The position numbers were made by a program, and so were the translations under genes. The notes beneath the pieces were generated by a model that was given only the letters and a program-made list of their open reading frames with translations, did no database searches and was not told the origin of the DNA. A stretch of 43,314 bases of DNA from a virus: positions 1 to 43,314 of IMG/VR virus record IMGVR_UViG_3300031785_000012, one strand, 5' to 3'. Positions 1 to 7,753 of this stretch are shown one piece after another. How positions within the stretch are numbered: the stretch's first letter is position 1; the number at the start of each line of letters is the position of its first letter.

Positions 1-64
1 TAAGTTCAATGACGACCCATCAACAATGCAACGCTCACTCAACTGGCTCCAATCACATGGCTGA
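1..64 (+). CDS. C-terminal end of endonuclease VII-like protein (partial)
   Basis: The last 20 codons and the stop of the gene that is complete at 42552-42932. Position 1 is the third base of a glycine codon. It is truncated only by where the window was opened and is not a separate gene. Confidence 0.85.
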   Translation, partial: KFNDDPSTMQRSLNWLQSHG

Positions 65-317
65 CATCATCAACCTCAAACCAACAGACGAACAGCAGTA
101 CATCAAAACCTTTGACTGCTGTGACGACCCGATTGTCTTTACAATCACACGCCAATCCATGTATTCAGACACTGGCACAATATGTGGAGTGTTTGATTCC
201 ATTGACACCACAATGGTTAGACTCAGACGTGTTATGCAAAGTCCCAGAGATGGCGACAAGTTCGTTGTTGAAACACACAACCTACGTAACATCCAACAAG
301 AGGAGGATTTGAATTGA
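57..317 (+). CDS. Small early protein, 86 aa, function unknown
   Basis: The chosen ATG overlaps the stop of the upstream endonuclease gene (ATGGCTGA), a coupling pattern seen throughout this genome; an upstream in-frame start would extend into that gene. The product is mixed alpha/beta-like, acidic at its end, with no transmembrane segment and no motif I recognise. The next gene starts with TTG inside its stop codon region (TTGA). A full second copy lies at 42925-43185 because of the terminal repeat. Its position between early accessory genes and the RNA polymerase gene suggests a small host-takeover protein, which is inference only. Confidence 0.7.
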   Translation: MADIINLKPTDEQQYIKTFDCCDDPIVFTITRQSMYSDTGTICGVFDSIDTTMVRLRRVMQSPRDGDKFVVETHNLRNIQQEEDLN

Positions 318-442
318 GTACACCACACGCACAAGAACGCCTGGAATCTATCTTCGAGGAGGTCAAGGCTGCTTTCCCTTACTACGATGAGGAGAAGCAA
401 GCTGAGATTGCCATGAAGAGATTTGAGGACGAGCTTGTATGA
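314..442 (+). CDS. Small acidic protein, 42 aa, TTG start
   Basis: The reading frame starts with TTG overlapping the previous stop (TTGA). An AGGAGG sequence at 301-306, about 8 bases upstream, is one of the clearest Shine-Dalgarno sequences in the window and supports this unusual start. The product is a short, charged, probably helical protein rich in Glu, Lys and Ala. No family is recognised. It is duplicated at 43182-43310 by the terminal repeat. Confidence 0.6.
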   Translation: MSTPHAQERLESIFEEVKAAFPYYDEEKQAEIAMKRFEDELV

Positions 443-552
443 GAGAATTTATCATTATGATAGCTATTGCTCTCGGTATACAGGGCTGCCAGTACACTGT
501 GTTCCTACATAACAAGGACAACCCACCAACTAAATCAATACGAATCTGGTAA
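439..552 (+). CDS. Small membrane or lipoprotein-like peptide, 37 aa
   Basis: The ATG overlaps the previous stop (ATGA). The first 17 residues are hydrophobic (FIIMIAIALG), followed by I-Q-G-C, which resembles a lipobox with Cys17 as the lipid site. The remaining 20 residues are polar. Tiny one-helix membrane proteins of this kind are common early phage genes that may act on the host envelope. The function is unknown, and the reading frame rests mainly on the tight coupling to its neighbour. Confidence 0.5.
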   Translation: MREFIIMIAIALGIQGCQYTVFLHNKDNPPTKSIRIW

Positions 553-553
553 C

Positions 554-847
554 ATGAGAAAAGACCCATTTGAAAACCGAATACGAGAGCTAAACAAGTG
601 GAAAGCCACAGATGAACTCACTCAAGTCACGTTTGATATGGGTCACGAGGCAGCTCTCAGCTGGGATCTACCAGCAGCTTATGTATGTGTCGTCCGAGCT
701 GTAAAGCAAGATGGCACAATACAAGAAAAGGCATACCGCCAATCAAACGCTGCAAAGCGTTTTATGAAAGGCTTGCTAATGAATGATGATGACTACATTG
801 TCATGACTAGCAACGCTGTAATGGACACCCAAACCGAAATCCCATGA
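554..847 (+). CDS. Small early protein, 97 aa, function unknown
   Basis: I chose the ATG just after the previous stop rather than an upstream in-frame start that would overlap that gene. The product has a charged N-terminus, a central hydrophobic segment (AAYVCVVRAV, around residues 41-50) and a polar end. It resembles a small globular protein and has no transmembrane segment. No family is recognised. The next gene starts at its stop (ATGA). Confidence 0.65.
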   Translation: MRKDPFENRIRELNKWKATDELTQVTFDMGHEAALSWDLPAAYVCVVRAVKQDGTIQEKAYRQSNAAKRFMKGLLMNDDDYIVMTSNAVMDTQTEIP

Positions 848-1116
848 ACCCATGTGACCTATCCGAGATCCTTGACAGGCTCGGCTACTACATCAATGAT
901 GACACGGGCGAGGTGATGCTAGAAATAGATCCCTGTGGCCCTCCTATCATTGACAACCTACTGGTAATACTAGCCTCCCAGGGCAAGCTCATTACCAAAC
1001 GCAACCCAGAGTATGAGATAGGTTTCTATCTACCAAACTGGACTTGCTACAACAGTATGGAGGAGTATTGCAAAGTATTCCCCTATGAACAACAGTGTAG
1101 AACATACGATGTCTAA
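844..1116 (+). CDS. Small early protein, 90 aa, function unknown
   Basis: Starts with ATGA overlapping the preceding stop. The protein is acidic, with several Cys residues (positions 4, 31, 63, 71 and 79), aromatic-rich in its second half and without a hydrophobic helix. The Cys spacing does not form a clear zinc ribbon. It is the last small gene before the RNA polymerase region. No function can be assigned. Confidence 0.65.
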   Translation: MNPCDLSEILDRLGYYINDDTGEVMLEIDPCGPPIIDNLLVILASQGKLITKRNPEYEIGFYLPNWTCYNSMEEYCKVFPYEQQCRTYDV

Positions 1117-1354
1117 TCTCACACAACGCCAAATCGACCACCTCGATGACTACGAATATTCCCTCTTCCTCGCCTATGGAGACGCATACAAACCTACACC
1201 GACAGTTCCTTCTAGAACAGGAAGCGATCAGCTGTGGGAGACAAAGGCTACACGACTCCATGAAGAAATTAGAGGAGAAATCCTACGCTTCCGCAAGCGT
1301 CTATGGGGTGTCATCAATCAGAGAAGCACTGCCCTATCTGATTACCAAGGTTGA
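1109..1354 (+). CDS. Possible small ORF overlapping the RNA polymerase start, 81 aa
   Basis: Its ATG sits in ATGTCTAA across the previous stop, the same coupling seen for other real genes here. Its first 25 residues look protein-like. It then runs for about 200 bases in a different frame from the RNA polymerase gene. It could be a real overlapping gene, or the true N-terminal start of the polymerase joined to it by a +1 shift, or a chance ORF. Low confidence. Confidence 0.3.
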   Translation: MSNLTQRQIDHLDDYEYSLFLAYGDAYKPTPTVPSRTGSDQLWETKATRLHEEIRGEILRFRKRLWGVINQRSTALSDYQG

Positions 1355-3524
1355 AGACACTAAGTTTAAACTTAAAACAGGTCAAGCTGGTAAGTTTTAC
1401 AAAGACATAGCTCTTTACCTTGATGACCTCGAACCTCTAGCCATCGCAACTATCATGCTCAAGGTTACATTTGACAGGGTATTTAGCACACAGAGAGGGG
1501 CTAACCTAGTTACTCCTATGCTGGTTGCTCTTGGCTCTGCACTTGAATCAGAGTGTAAGTTCAGATGGTACAAGAAAGAACATCCTGCGTTGATGCACTA
1601 CATCAGTGAGAAATACTTTCACAACTCATGTGGTACACGACAAAAGGAAATCATAGCTAGTCAGAAGTTTGGACAACGTGACATCAGATGGCAGCCCTGG
1701 AATATCAAGGCAAAGACCTCCATCGGTAGATGGGGACTGATGATTGTCATGGAAACTACTCAGTGGTTCACTGTCAACAAACGTAAGACACATCGCAAAC
1801 GCTATGAGTACAGAGTAATACCTACCGATTTGTTTAATCAAAGACGGGCAGAACTCATCAAATCAGCTGAATTATTTGCTGGTATACCTTGGCCAATGCT
1901 AGTCATACCAGACGATTGGGGTTACGATGAGACAGGTGCTATCATATATGGTGGCTACCTAACAAACAGCATGATGAAGGGTCATGATCTTACTCGAAAG
2001 GGAAACCCCTTCATAATACACGGAGAAGCACCGATGAACTTTTTAAACAAGTTACAGCGGGTCAAGTACTGTGTTAATCAGCACGTGCTGCACATAGCAG
2101 ATAAGATGAGGTTGAGAGGTAGAATTATAGGTAAGTTTATACCTATTAGTCCTACCACGAAGTTACCACGTCCTGTAGATGCAGACGAAAATCAGGAGAG
2201 CAACCTAGCTTGGAGACGAGCTATGGCAGAAGCTCACAATGCTGATCGAATAAACTTCAAACGATCAGTGCGAACACGCACACAGTTAGAAGCTGCTGAG
2301 AAGTTTAAGGATGATGTCTTTTATTTATGTTGGTCTTTTGACTACAGAGGTAGAGCATATCCTATACCAGCCTTCCTAACACCACAAGACACAGACTTTG
2401 GTAAAGCATTATTGCGATTTGCTGATGAGTCTAGTGTGACAGATGAGGCAGAACTCTGGTTATCTTTCCAAGTAGCTACAACCTACGGACTGGACAAAGA
2501 AACGCTAGAGGACAGACATCAATGGGTGTCTAATAATACTGACCTTATAACCAAGGTCGCTACCGACCCAGAGGGTTACTTACACCTGTGGGAAGAAGTT
2601 GACGAGCCTTGGCAATTTATGGCTGCTTGTCATGAATACTACCACTGCTGTATAGCTAAAGACAAGAAAACAACTGGTCTTATGGTTGCAGTTGATGCAA
2701 CATGCTCTGGTCTACAGATCCTTGCTGGTCTAGCTAGAGACAAAAGCACAGCAGAGCTTGTAAATGTCGTACCTAGTAGTAAACCTAGTGACGCTTACAA
2801 AGCGGTGGCTGAGAAAGCAAAAGAGTTCTTACCTCCATACATGCACCGTTGGATGAACAGATCCGTGTGCAAACGCACGGTAATGACCATACCATACAAT
2901 GCTACTAAGGATAGTAGTCGTAAGTACATACGTGAAGCATTACTTGAAGAGGGTATCGACCCCACAAAGGACGAACTCACACAGGTCGTAAACGCTGTAT
3001 ACAGCAGCATGGACGCTATAGTTCCAGGGCCAATGCAAGTGATGCGATGGATAAAGAAACATGTCGGACTTTACATCAGAAATGGTGCTAAAGAAGTTGA
3101 ATGGGTCACACCATCTGGGTTTATTGTCAATCAAAGAAGAGACGACATCGAAACAGAACAGATGGAGCTGCAGTTACTTGGTAGAACTAGAGTGAGATTA
3201 CCTACTGGTAAAACTTCACCCAGTCCTACTAAACATAAGTCAAGCACTGCCCCAAATTACATTCATTCATTCGATGCTTCGATCCTTCACAGATCATTTA
3301 CTCAATTCGATGAACCATTCACAGTCATACATGACTCTGTTCTTTGCAGAGCAGGAGACATGGGAACACTCAATCGCCTTGTGCGAGAAACCTACACCAA
3401 TATCTTTTCCGAAGAATGTTGGCTCTCCAAATTTGCAGAGACAATCAATGCCTCAGAACCACCACCAATCGTTGGGACACTAGACCCAAAGGTTGTATCT
3501 AATTCCACCTATTTTTTCTGTTAA
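1146..3524 (+). CDS. Single-subunit T7-type RNA polymerase
   Basis: This is the phage DNA-directed RNA polymerase that transcribes the replication and virion genes from phage promoters. At 792 aa it is slightly shorter than T7 gp1 (883). Family motifs are visible: the first catalytic Asp in VDATCSG (D517), the Lys/Tyr helix in CKRTVMTIPYN (K576, Y584, matching T7 K631/Y639) and the second catalytic Asp in IHDSV (D730). Residues 11-45 match the T7 N-terminal start region, so ATG 1176 is an equally good start; neither has a clear Shine-Dalgarno. The gene contains one copy of a 24-base sequence (2005-2028) repeated after the terminase gene. Confidence 0.96.
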   Translation: MTTNIPSSSPMETHTNLHRQFLLEQEAISCGRQRLHDSMKKLEEKSYASASVYGVSSIREALPYLITKVEDTKFKLKTGQAGKFYKDIALYLDDLEPLAIATIMLKVTFDRVFSTQRGANLVTPMLVALGSALESECKFRWYKKEHPALMHYISEKYFHNSCGTRQKEIIASQKFGQRDIRWQPWNIKAKTSIGRWGLMIVMETTQWFTVNKRKTHRKRYEYRVIPTDLFNQRRAELIKSAELFAGIPWPMLVIPDDWGYDETGAIIYGGYLTNSMMKGHDLTRKGNPFIIHGEAPMNFLNKLQRVKYCVNQHVLHIADKMRLRGRIIGKFIPISPTTKLPRPVDADENQESNLAWRRAMAEAHNADRINFKRSVRTRTQLEAAEKFKDDVFYLCWSFDYRGRAYPIPAFLTPQDTDFGKALLRFADESSVTDEAELWLSFQVATTYGLDKETLEDRHQWVSNNTDLITKVATDPEGYLHLWEEVDEPWQFMAACHEYYHCCIAKDKKTTGLMVAVDATCSGLQILAGLARDKSTAELVNVVPSSKPSDAYKAVAEKAKEFLPPYMHRWMNRSVCKRTVMTIPYNATKDSSRKYIREALLEEGIDPTKDELTQVVNAVYSSMDAIVPGPMQVMRWIKKHVGLYIRNGAKEVEWVTPSGFIVNQRRDDIETEQMELQLLGRTRVRLPTGKTSPSPTKHKSSTAPNYIHSFDASILHRSFTQFDEPFTVIHDSVLCRAGDMGTLNRLVRETYTNIFSEECWLSKFAETINASEPPPIVGTLDPKVVSNSTYFFC
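2005..2028 (+). repeat. 24-base repeat, copy inside RNA polymerase gene
   Basis: ACCCCTTCATAATACACGG is identical to 38825-38843, and the next five bases differ only at the first (AGAAG here, GGAAG there), giving 23 of 24 matches. Here it encodes residues around N-P-F-I-I-H-G-E of the polymerase. The other copy is non-coding. Confidence 0.85.
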
Positions 3525-3526
3525 TT

Positions 3527-4102
3527 ATGAACACCCACGTAACTCAAGAACCCGTGACACTTGATGGCTTTCAAGCCGTACTCAAACCTGGGGAATGGGG
3601 CTACAAGCTATCCGCACTTGTTCAAGAAGACTTAATCAGTACACTTGAAGAAGAGCGTGAGTCAGCTCTAGAATGGGCTAGAAGCAAGGCTAAGAACCCT
3701 AAGAGGGTTACAGTCAAGCCAGAGCCTTGGGAAGAGCTAGACAATCAGAAAGGTACATACCACCTTCGTTTCAGCTGGAGAGATGGCGACAAGATTATAC
3801 CAGTCGTTGTTGATACAGAAGGAACACAAATCAAAGACACAGACACACCAGTCTACAGCGGTAGTAAAGTTAAGTTAGCTTTCTTCCAAAAGCCATATGT
3901 ACTACCAAGCGGTGACATCGGTACATCATTAAAACTAAAAGCAGTACAAGTTGTTAGTCTTAACAGCGGAGCTGGTGTAGTTGACAATGGTGACATGACA
4001 GCCGAGGACGCATCAGAACTATTTGGTAAGTCAAGTGGATTTAAGGTCGAAGATCCTAACGTAGACGCAGCTCCATGCTCCGTTGAAGAGGATGACTTCT
4101 AA
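3527..4102 (+). CDS. Single-stranded DNA-binding protein, gp2.5-like
   Basis: A 191-aa protein at the T7 gp2.5 position, between RNA polymerase and endonuclease I. The middle of the protein looks like a beta-rich OB fold (alternating hydrophobic strands, residues about 65-150), and the C-terminus is strongly acidic and ends in EEDDF. An acidic tail with a terminal Phe is the hallmark of gp2.5, which uses it to contact the polymerase and helicase. It starts two bases after the polymerase stop, and its stop overlaps the next ATG (TAATG), so the replication genes are probably translated as a coupled block. Confidence 0.88.
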   Translation: MNTHVTQEPVTLDGFQAVLKPGEWGYKLSALVQEDLISTLEEERESALEWARSKAKNPKRVTVKPEPWEELDNQKGTYHLRFSWRDGDKIIPVVVDTEGTQIKDTDTPVYSGSKVKLAFFQKPYVLPSGDIGTSLKLKAVQVVSLNSGAGVVDNGDMTAEDASELFGKSSGFKVEDPNVDAAPCSVEEDDF

Positions 4103-4446
4103 TGCGTAGTCATTTAGAAGAGCAAATTGCCGATCTATTGGAAGAACTTGAGGTTGACTATGAGTATGAATCTGAAAAGTTATCATACGTTATAGAGGCT
4201 AAGTACATCCCTGATTTTAAAGTTGGGGATGTCTACCTAGAAGCTAAAGGTTACTTTCCAGCAGATCAAAGACGAAAGATGAAAGCTGTTAAGAAGGCTA
4301 ATCCAGATCTTGACATCCGTATCATCTTTCAAAACCCTCTTAAAAAAATATCCAAAACCTCCAAAACATCCTATGCGATGTGGGCTGAGAAAAATGGTTT
4401 CCCTTGGTGTGTTTACTATGCAATCCCAGTTGACTGGCTCAGATGA
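4102..4446 (+). CDS. Endonuclease I, T7 gp3-like Holliday junction resolvase
   Basis: A 114-aa protein (T7 gp3 is 149 aa). It carries the family active site: an upstream Glu in the first helix, Asp in IPDF (about residue 37) and the E-x-K pair in YLEAKGYF (E48, K50). These enzymes cut branched DNA and, in T7, help degrade host DNA and process replication intermediates. The gene starts at the SSB stop (TAATG) and overlaps the primase-helicase start by about 29 bases. A second, unrelated junction nuclease of the endonuclease VII type is encoded at 42552. Confidence 0.9.
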   Translation: MRSHLEEQIADLLEELEVDYEYESEKLSYVIEAKYIPDFKVGDVYLEAKGYFPADQRRKMKAVKKANPDLDIRIIFQNPLKKISKTSKTSYAMWAEKNGFPWCVYYAIPVDWLR

Positions 4447-6013
4447 ATCAACATTCCTATATCACTCCAGCTGTCCTAGCTGTGGTTCGTCAGACGGTAA
4501 TTCCGTATATTCTGATGGACACACTTATTGCTTTGTATGCAATGCTTATAGTTCTGGAGGAGATGACGATAGTGGCAAACAAAAACGAACCGCAATGCTC
4601 AAAGGTAATCCTGTTAAATTAGGAAAAAGAGGCTTGTCAGAAGAGACATGCCGTAAATATCGCATCCACAAGGACGGAGAGACACTCCGTATGCATTATT
4701 TTGACAAAAATGGTCAAGTTTGTGCAGCAAAAGTCAAAACAAAAGACAAAGACTTTTGGATGGAGGGTAATAACACCGACTCTCAACTTTTTGGGCAAAA
4801 TTTATTCCCAGATAAAGGTTCAAGGCTTACCATATACGAGGGTGAGCTTGATGCAGCCTCTGGATGGGAGGCAATGCCTAAATGGCCTCATGTATCCATA
4901 CCAAATGGTGCAAAGGCAGCAAAGAAAGCATTACAAAGGGTTCTAGACCTACTTCAAAACTATGAAGAGGTAGTTTTATTCTTTGATAATGATGAGGCTG
5001 GTAGACAGGCAGCACAAGAATGTGCAGAGCTACTACCACCTGGAAAAGCAAAGATAGCAAGGCTTGAGAAGTATAAAGATGCTTCTGATGCACTACAAGC
5101 TGGCGATTTCGAGGCTGTAAGACGAGCTATCTGGGATGCTAAAACATACAGACCAGACGGTATTGTTGATGCCAAGTCTTTGCTTGAACTAATTACTACA
5201 CCCACACCCCCCGCTGACCATGACTACCCATTTCAAGGACTACAGCGAAAGCTGCACGGTATACGGTACGGAGAACTTGTCACCATTACTGCAGGATCTG
5301 GTACTGGAAAATCCTCATTCTGTAGGAGTCTTGCAAGTCATCTTCTGCACCGAAAAGAACGGGTCGGTTACTTGGCACTTGAAGAATCTAACCGTAGGAC
5401 GGCATTAGGTTTAATGTCTGCCTCGCTAGGAAGATCTTATCATTTAGGAGAATATGAACGAACAGAACTCGAATACGCCTATAACAGTACTATTGCTAAT
5501 TGGAATCTTTTTCTGTTCGATGGCTTTGGTAGCTATGACCCTGACACAATTTACAGTAGGATCGAATACCTTGCCTGTGGATTGGAATGTCGTGTTATAT
5601 TCCTCGATCACCTCAGTATTTTATTGAGTGGATTGGAGGGAGATGAGAGACGTATGATAGACGTGACAATGACCAAATTACGCTCACTTGTTGAACGCAC
5701 TGGCATAGTCTTGTTTCTAGTATCGCACCTCAGACGTACACAATCAGATCAAAACCATGAGGAAGGAGCCCGTATTACTCTTGGACAACTGCGAGGATCT
5801 GCTGCGATTGCACAGTTATCTGACACAGTTATTGCCCTTGAACGGGATCAACAAAATCCAAGCAAACGAGATACTACGACTGTTAGAGTCCTCAAGAATC
5901 GTCATTCTGGGGAAGTTGGTATCGCCAACGAATTAACTTACCACCTCGACACATGCACCTTTGAAGAAAATGAAGTTACGCCCGACTTCGACCCAAGCAC
6001 AGACTTCGGTTAA
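4418..6013 (+). CDS. Primase-helicase, T7 gp4-like
   Basis: A bifunctional protein of 531 aa (T7 gp4A is 566). The N-terminus has a four-Cys zinc ribbon (CPSCG and CFVC, residues about 19-40) that reads primase sites. A TOPRIM domain follows (YEGELDA, FFDNDEAGR). The RecA-like helicase has Walker A GSGTGKSS, Walker B VIFLDH and a later SHLRR segment. I chose ATG 4418 because the next residues match the T7 N-terminus (DESTFLYHSSC); upstream starts lie wholly inside the endonuclease gene. The acidic, Phe-containing tail (DFDPSTDFG) resembles the T7 tail that docks the polymerase. It overlaps the next gene by about 50 bases. Confidence 0.95.
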   Translation: MQSQLTGSDESTFLYHSSCPSCGSSDGNSVYSDGHTYCFVCNAYSSGGDDDSGKQKRTAMLKGNPVKLGKRGLSEETCRKYRIHKDGETLRMHYFDKNGQVCAAKVKTKDKDFWMEGNNTDSQLFGQNLFPDKGSRLTIYEGELDAASGWEAMPKWPHVSIPNGAKAAKKALQRVLDLLQNYEEVVLFFDNDEAGRQAAQECAELLPPGKAKIARLEKYKDASDALQAGDFEAVRRAIWDAKTYRPDGIVDAKSLLELITTPTPPADHDYPFQGLQRKLHGIRYGELVTITAGSGTGKSSFCRSLASHLLHRKERVGYLALEESNRRTALGLMSASLGRSYHLGEYERTELEYAYNSTIANWNLFLFDGFGSYDPDTIYSRIEYLACGLECRVIFLDHLSILLSGLEGDERRMIDVTMTKLRSLVERTGIVLFLVSHLRRTQSDQNHEEGARITLGQLRGSAAIAQLSDTVIALERDQQNPSKRDTTTVRVLKNRHSGEVGIANELTYHLDTCTFEENEVTPDFDPSTDFG

Positions 6014-6524
6014 CCTAGCTTTTGATATTGAAACAGATGGTATTGACTCAAGTTGTATCCACTGTGTTGTCACTCAAGACATAGATACAGGTCAAGTCAT
6101 GGAGTACAACGATCAAGCTAGTAAAAATTACAGTGTAGTCAATGCAGTATGCGATCTCGAAAATGCTGACAATATCATTTCCCATAATGGTATTATGTTT
6201 GACGTACCAGAAATTAAAAAGCACTTTCCTTTTTGGGAAGGCAAAGCCAAACACTGGGACACTTTGATACTCAGTAGGTTCTTTCACCCAGATCTATTGG
6301 ACATCGACCTCAGACGTAAGTGGGCTATGATGCCAGCTCGTCTGTATGGGTCACACAGTCTTGAAGCCTATGGCTACAGATTGAGATGTTTCAAAGATGG
6401 GTTTGGAAAGACGACTGACTGGAAAGAGTGGTCGCCAGAGATGCAGGAGTACTGCAAAAAAGACGTTGTTATCCTCGCTAAACTATGGACACATTTCCAA
6501 AAATCGCTGAAAGCGTTGTCCTAG
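5961..6524 (+). CDS. DNA polymerase 3'-5' exonuclease part (split gp5, N-terminal)
   Basis: A 187-aa protein matching the proofreading domain of T7 gp5. It has ExoI FDIETDG (Asp/Glu metal ligands), ExoII HNGIMFDVP and ExoIII YCKKDVVIL (Tyr-xxx-Asp). In T7 this domain is fused to the polymerase. Here a stop follows about 15 residues after the expected domain end, and the rest of gp5 continues in the -1 frame from 6485. The reading may start later than 5961, because the first 18 residues overlap gp4 and the conserved part starts at NLAFDIE. The split could be genuine, bypassed by a frameshift at A5 (6499-6503), or a one-base sequence error. Confidence 0.88.
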   Translation: MKKMKLRPTSTQAQTSVNLAFDIETDGIDSSCIHCVVTQDIDTGQVMEYNDQASKNYSVVNAVCDLENADNIISHNGIMFDVPEIKKHFPFWEGKAKHWDTLILSRFFHPDLLDIDLRRKWAMMPARLYGSHSLEAYGYRLRCFKDGFGKTTDWKEWSPEMQEYCKKDVVILAKLWTHFQKSLKALS

Positions 6525-7753
6525 AGCACCAGATAGCACAGCTGATGGCTGAACAAAAGATCATAGGCTGGCCATTTGACGTGCGAAAGGCACAGGAACT
6601 AGAGAATCAACTCCTAACACAGCTGGAGAAACTCAAGAAAAAGGCTGAGACAATCTGCCACTACGTTCCACACAACTTGTTTACTCCAAAGAGAGATAAC
6701 AAGAAACAAGGCTACTTTGCTGGAGCAGAAATGCAAAGGTTAAAGGAGTTTAATCCTAGCAGTAGAGAACACATAGCATGGTGGTTCAAAACCTTTCAAG
6801 GTTGGAAGCCTACCAAACTCACACCGACTGGTAAGGCAGTCATTGATGAGACAGTTCTCAAAGAGATAGGAACAGAAGAGGCATTAGTATTTCTAAATAT
6901 TCTGGTCATTCAGAAGAAGTTAGGAATGTTATCCCAAGGAACTAATGCTTGGTTAAAGTTGGTCAAGGATGGCAGACTTCACCACTCTTGCTTTATCGGT
7001 GCGGTGACACACCGAATGGCACATTCACACCCGAATCTTGCACAGGTAAGTTCGGATAAGGATTGCCGTGAACTATTTATCACCAACCCAACTTGGAAGC
7101 TAGTTGATAGCGACCTTGCTGGGATAGAGTTAAGATTGTTTGCTCACTACCTAGCACGTTACGATGGCGGTAGGTATGCAAAGATCTTACTAGAACAAGA
7201 CATTCACCAAGTCAATGCAGAAAAAATTGGAATCTCTCGCAGACAAGTCAAGACAATTACTTATTGTTTCTTGTATGGAGGGGGCGACCAGAAACTTGGA
7301 TTATCTTTTGACAATATGCTCCCCCTCGACAAAGCGAAGAAGAAGGGGGCAGAAATTCGTAGAGCTTATATGGATGCTATTCCAGGCTTGGAAGATCTTG
7401 TTAAAGATACTCGCAGAGTTGCTGAGAGAGGTAGTATTCGTGCTATCGACAAACGCCAAATCATTGTGGACAAAGAACACAAGGCGTTAAACTGTCTCTT
7501 ACAGGGGTCGGCAGCCGTTGTCGCAAAACGGTGGCTCCTACTAACAGACCAGAATCTACGGATAAGCATGTTCAATCATGAACGGTATGCGTTTGTCCAT
7601 GATGAACAAGTACTGGGTGCTCCACACCTCATCGCCCATGACGTAGCTGAGGTATGTAAAGTATCTGCATTACAGGCTGGTGAGTATTACAATATACGAC
7701 TGCCTATAGAAGCTGACGCACAAGTCGGTGACAACTGGGCTGAGGTACACTAA
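6485..7753 (+). CDS. DNA polymerase family A, polymerase part (split gp5, C-terminal)
   Basis: A 422-aa protein that starts where T7 gp5 passes from exonuclease to polymerase. Motif A is DSDLAGIELRLFAH, motif B is K256-TIT-Y260-CFLYGG and motif C is VHDEQV. Y260 matches T7 Tyr526 (E. coli Pol I 762), the residue used to type marine phage polymerases; Tyr is usually associated with a lytic lifestyle. The T7 thioredoxin-binding insertion looks short or absent, fitting the lack of a thioredoxin gene here. The start overlaps the exonuclease ORF by 40 bases and has no Shine-Dalgarno. Its stop overlaps the next ATG (TAATG). Confidence 0.92.
   Translation: MDTFPKIAESVVLEHQIAQLMAEQKIIGWPFDVRKAQELENQLLTQLEKLKKKAETICHYVPHNLFTPKRDNKKQGYFAGAEMQRLKEFNPSSREHIAWWFKTFQGWKPTKLTPTGKAVIDETVLKEIGTEEALVFLNILVIQKKLGMLSQGTNAWLKLVKDGRLHHSCFIGAVTHRMAHSHPNLAQVSSDKDCRELFITNPTWKLVDSDLAGIELRLFAHYLARYDGGRYAKILLEQDIHQVNAEKIGISRRQVKTITYCFLYGGGDQKLGLSFDNMLPLDKAKKKGAEIRRAYMDAIPGLEDLVKDTRRVAERGSIRAIDKRQIIVDKEHKALNCLLQGSAAVVAKRWLLLTDQNLRISMFNHERYAFVHDEQVLGAPHLIAHDVAEVCKVSALQAGEYYNIRLPIEADAQVGDNWAEVH

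Larger units (their letters stand above)
1..446. repeat. Terminal direct repeat, left copy
   Basis: These bases are identical to 42869-43314, base for base through both ends. The repeat begins in the middle of a codon of the endonuclease VII-like gene and ends within the next small gene. Either it is the true terminal redundancy of a T7-type linear genome, or it is the overlap left when a circularly closing contig was cut at an arbitrary point. The second reading is simpler, because T7-type genome ends normally lie between the terminase gene and the first early genes. Confidence 0.95.
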
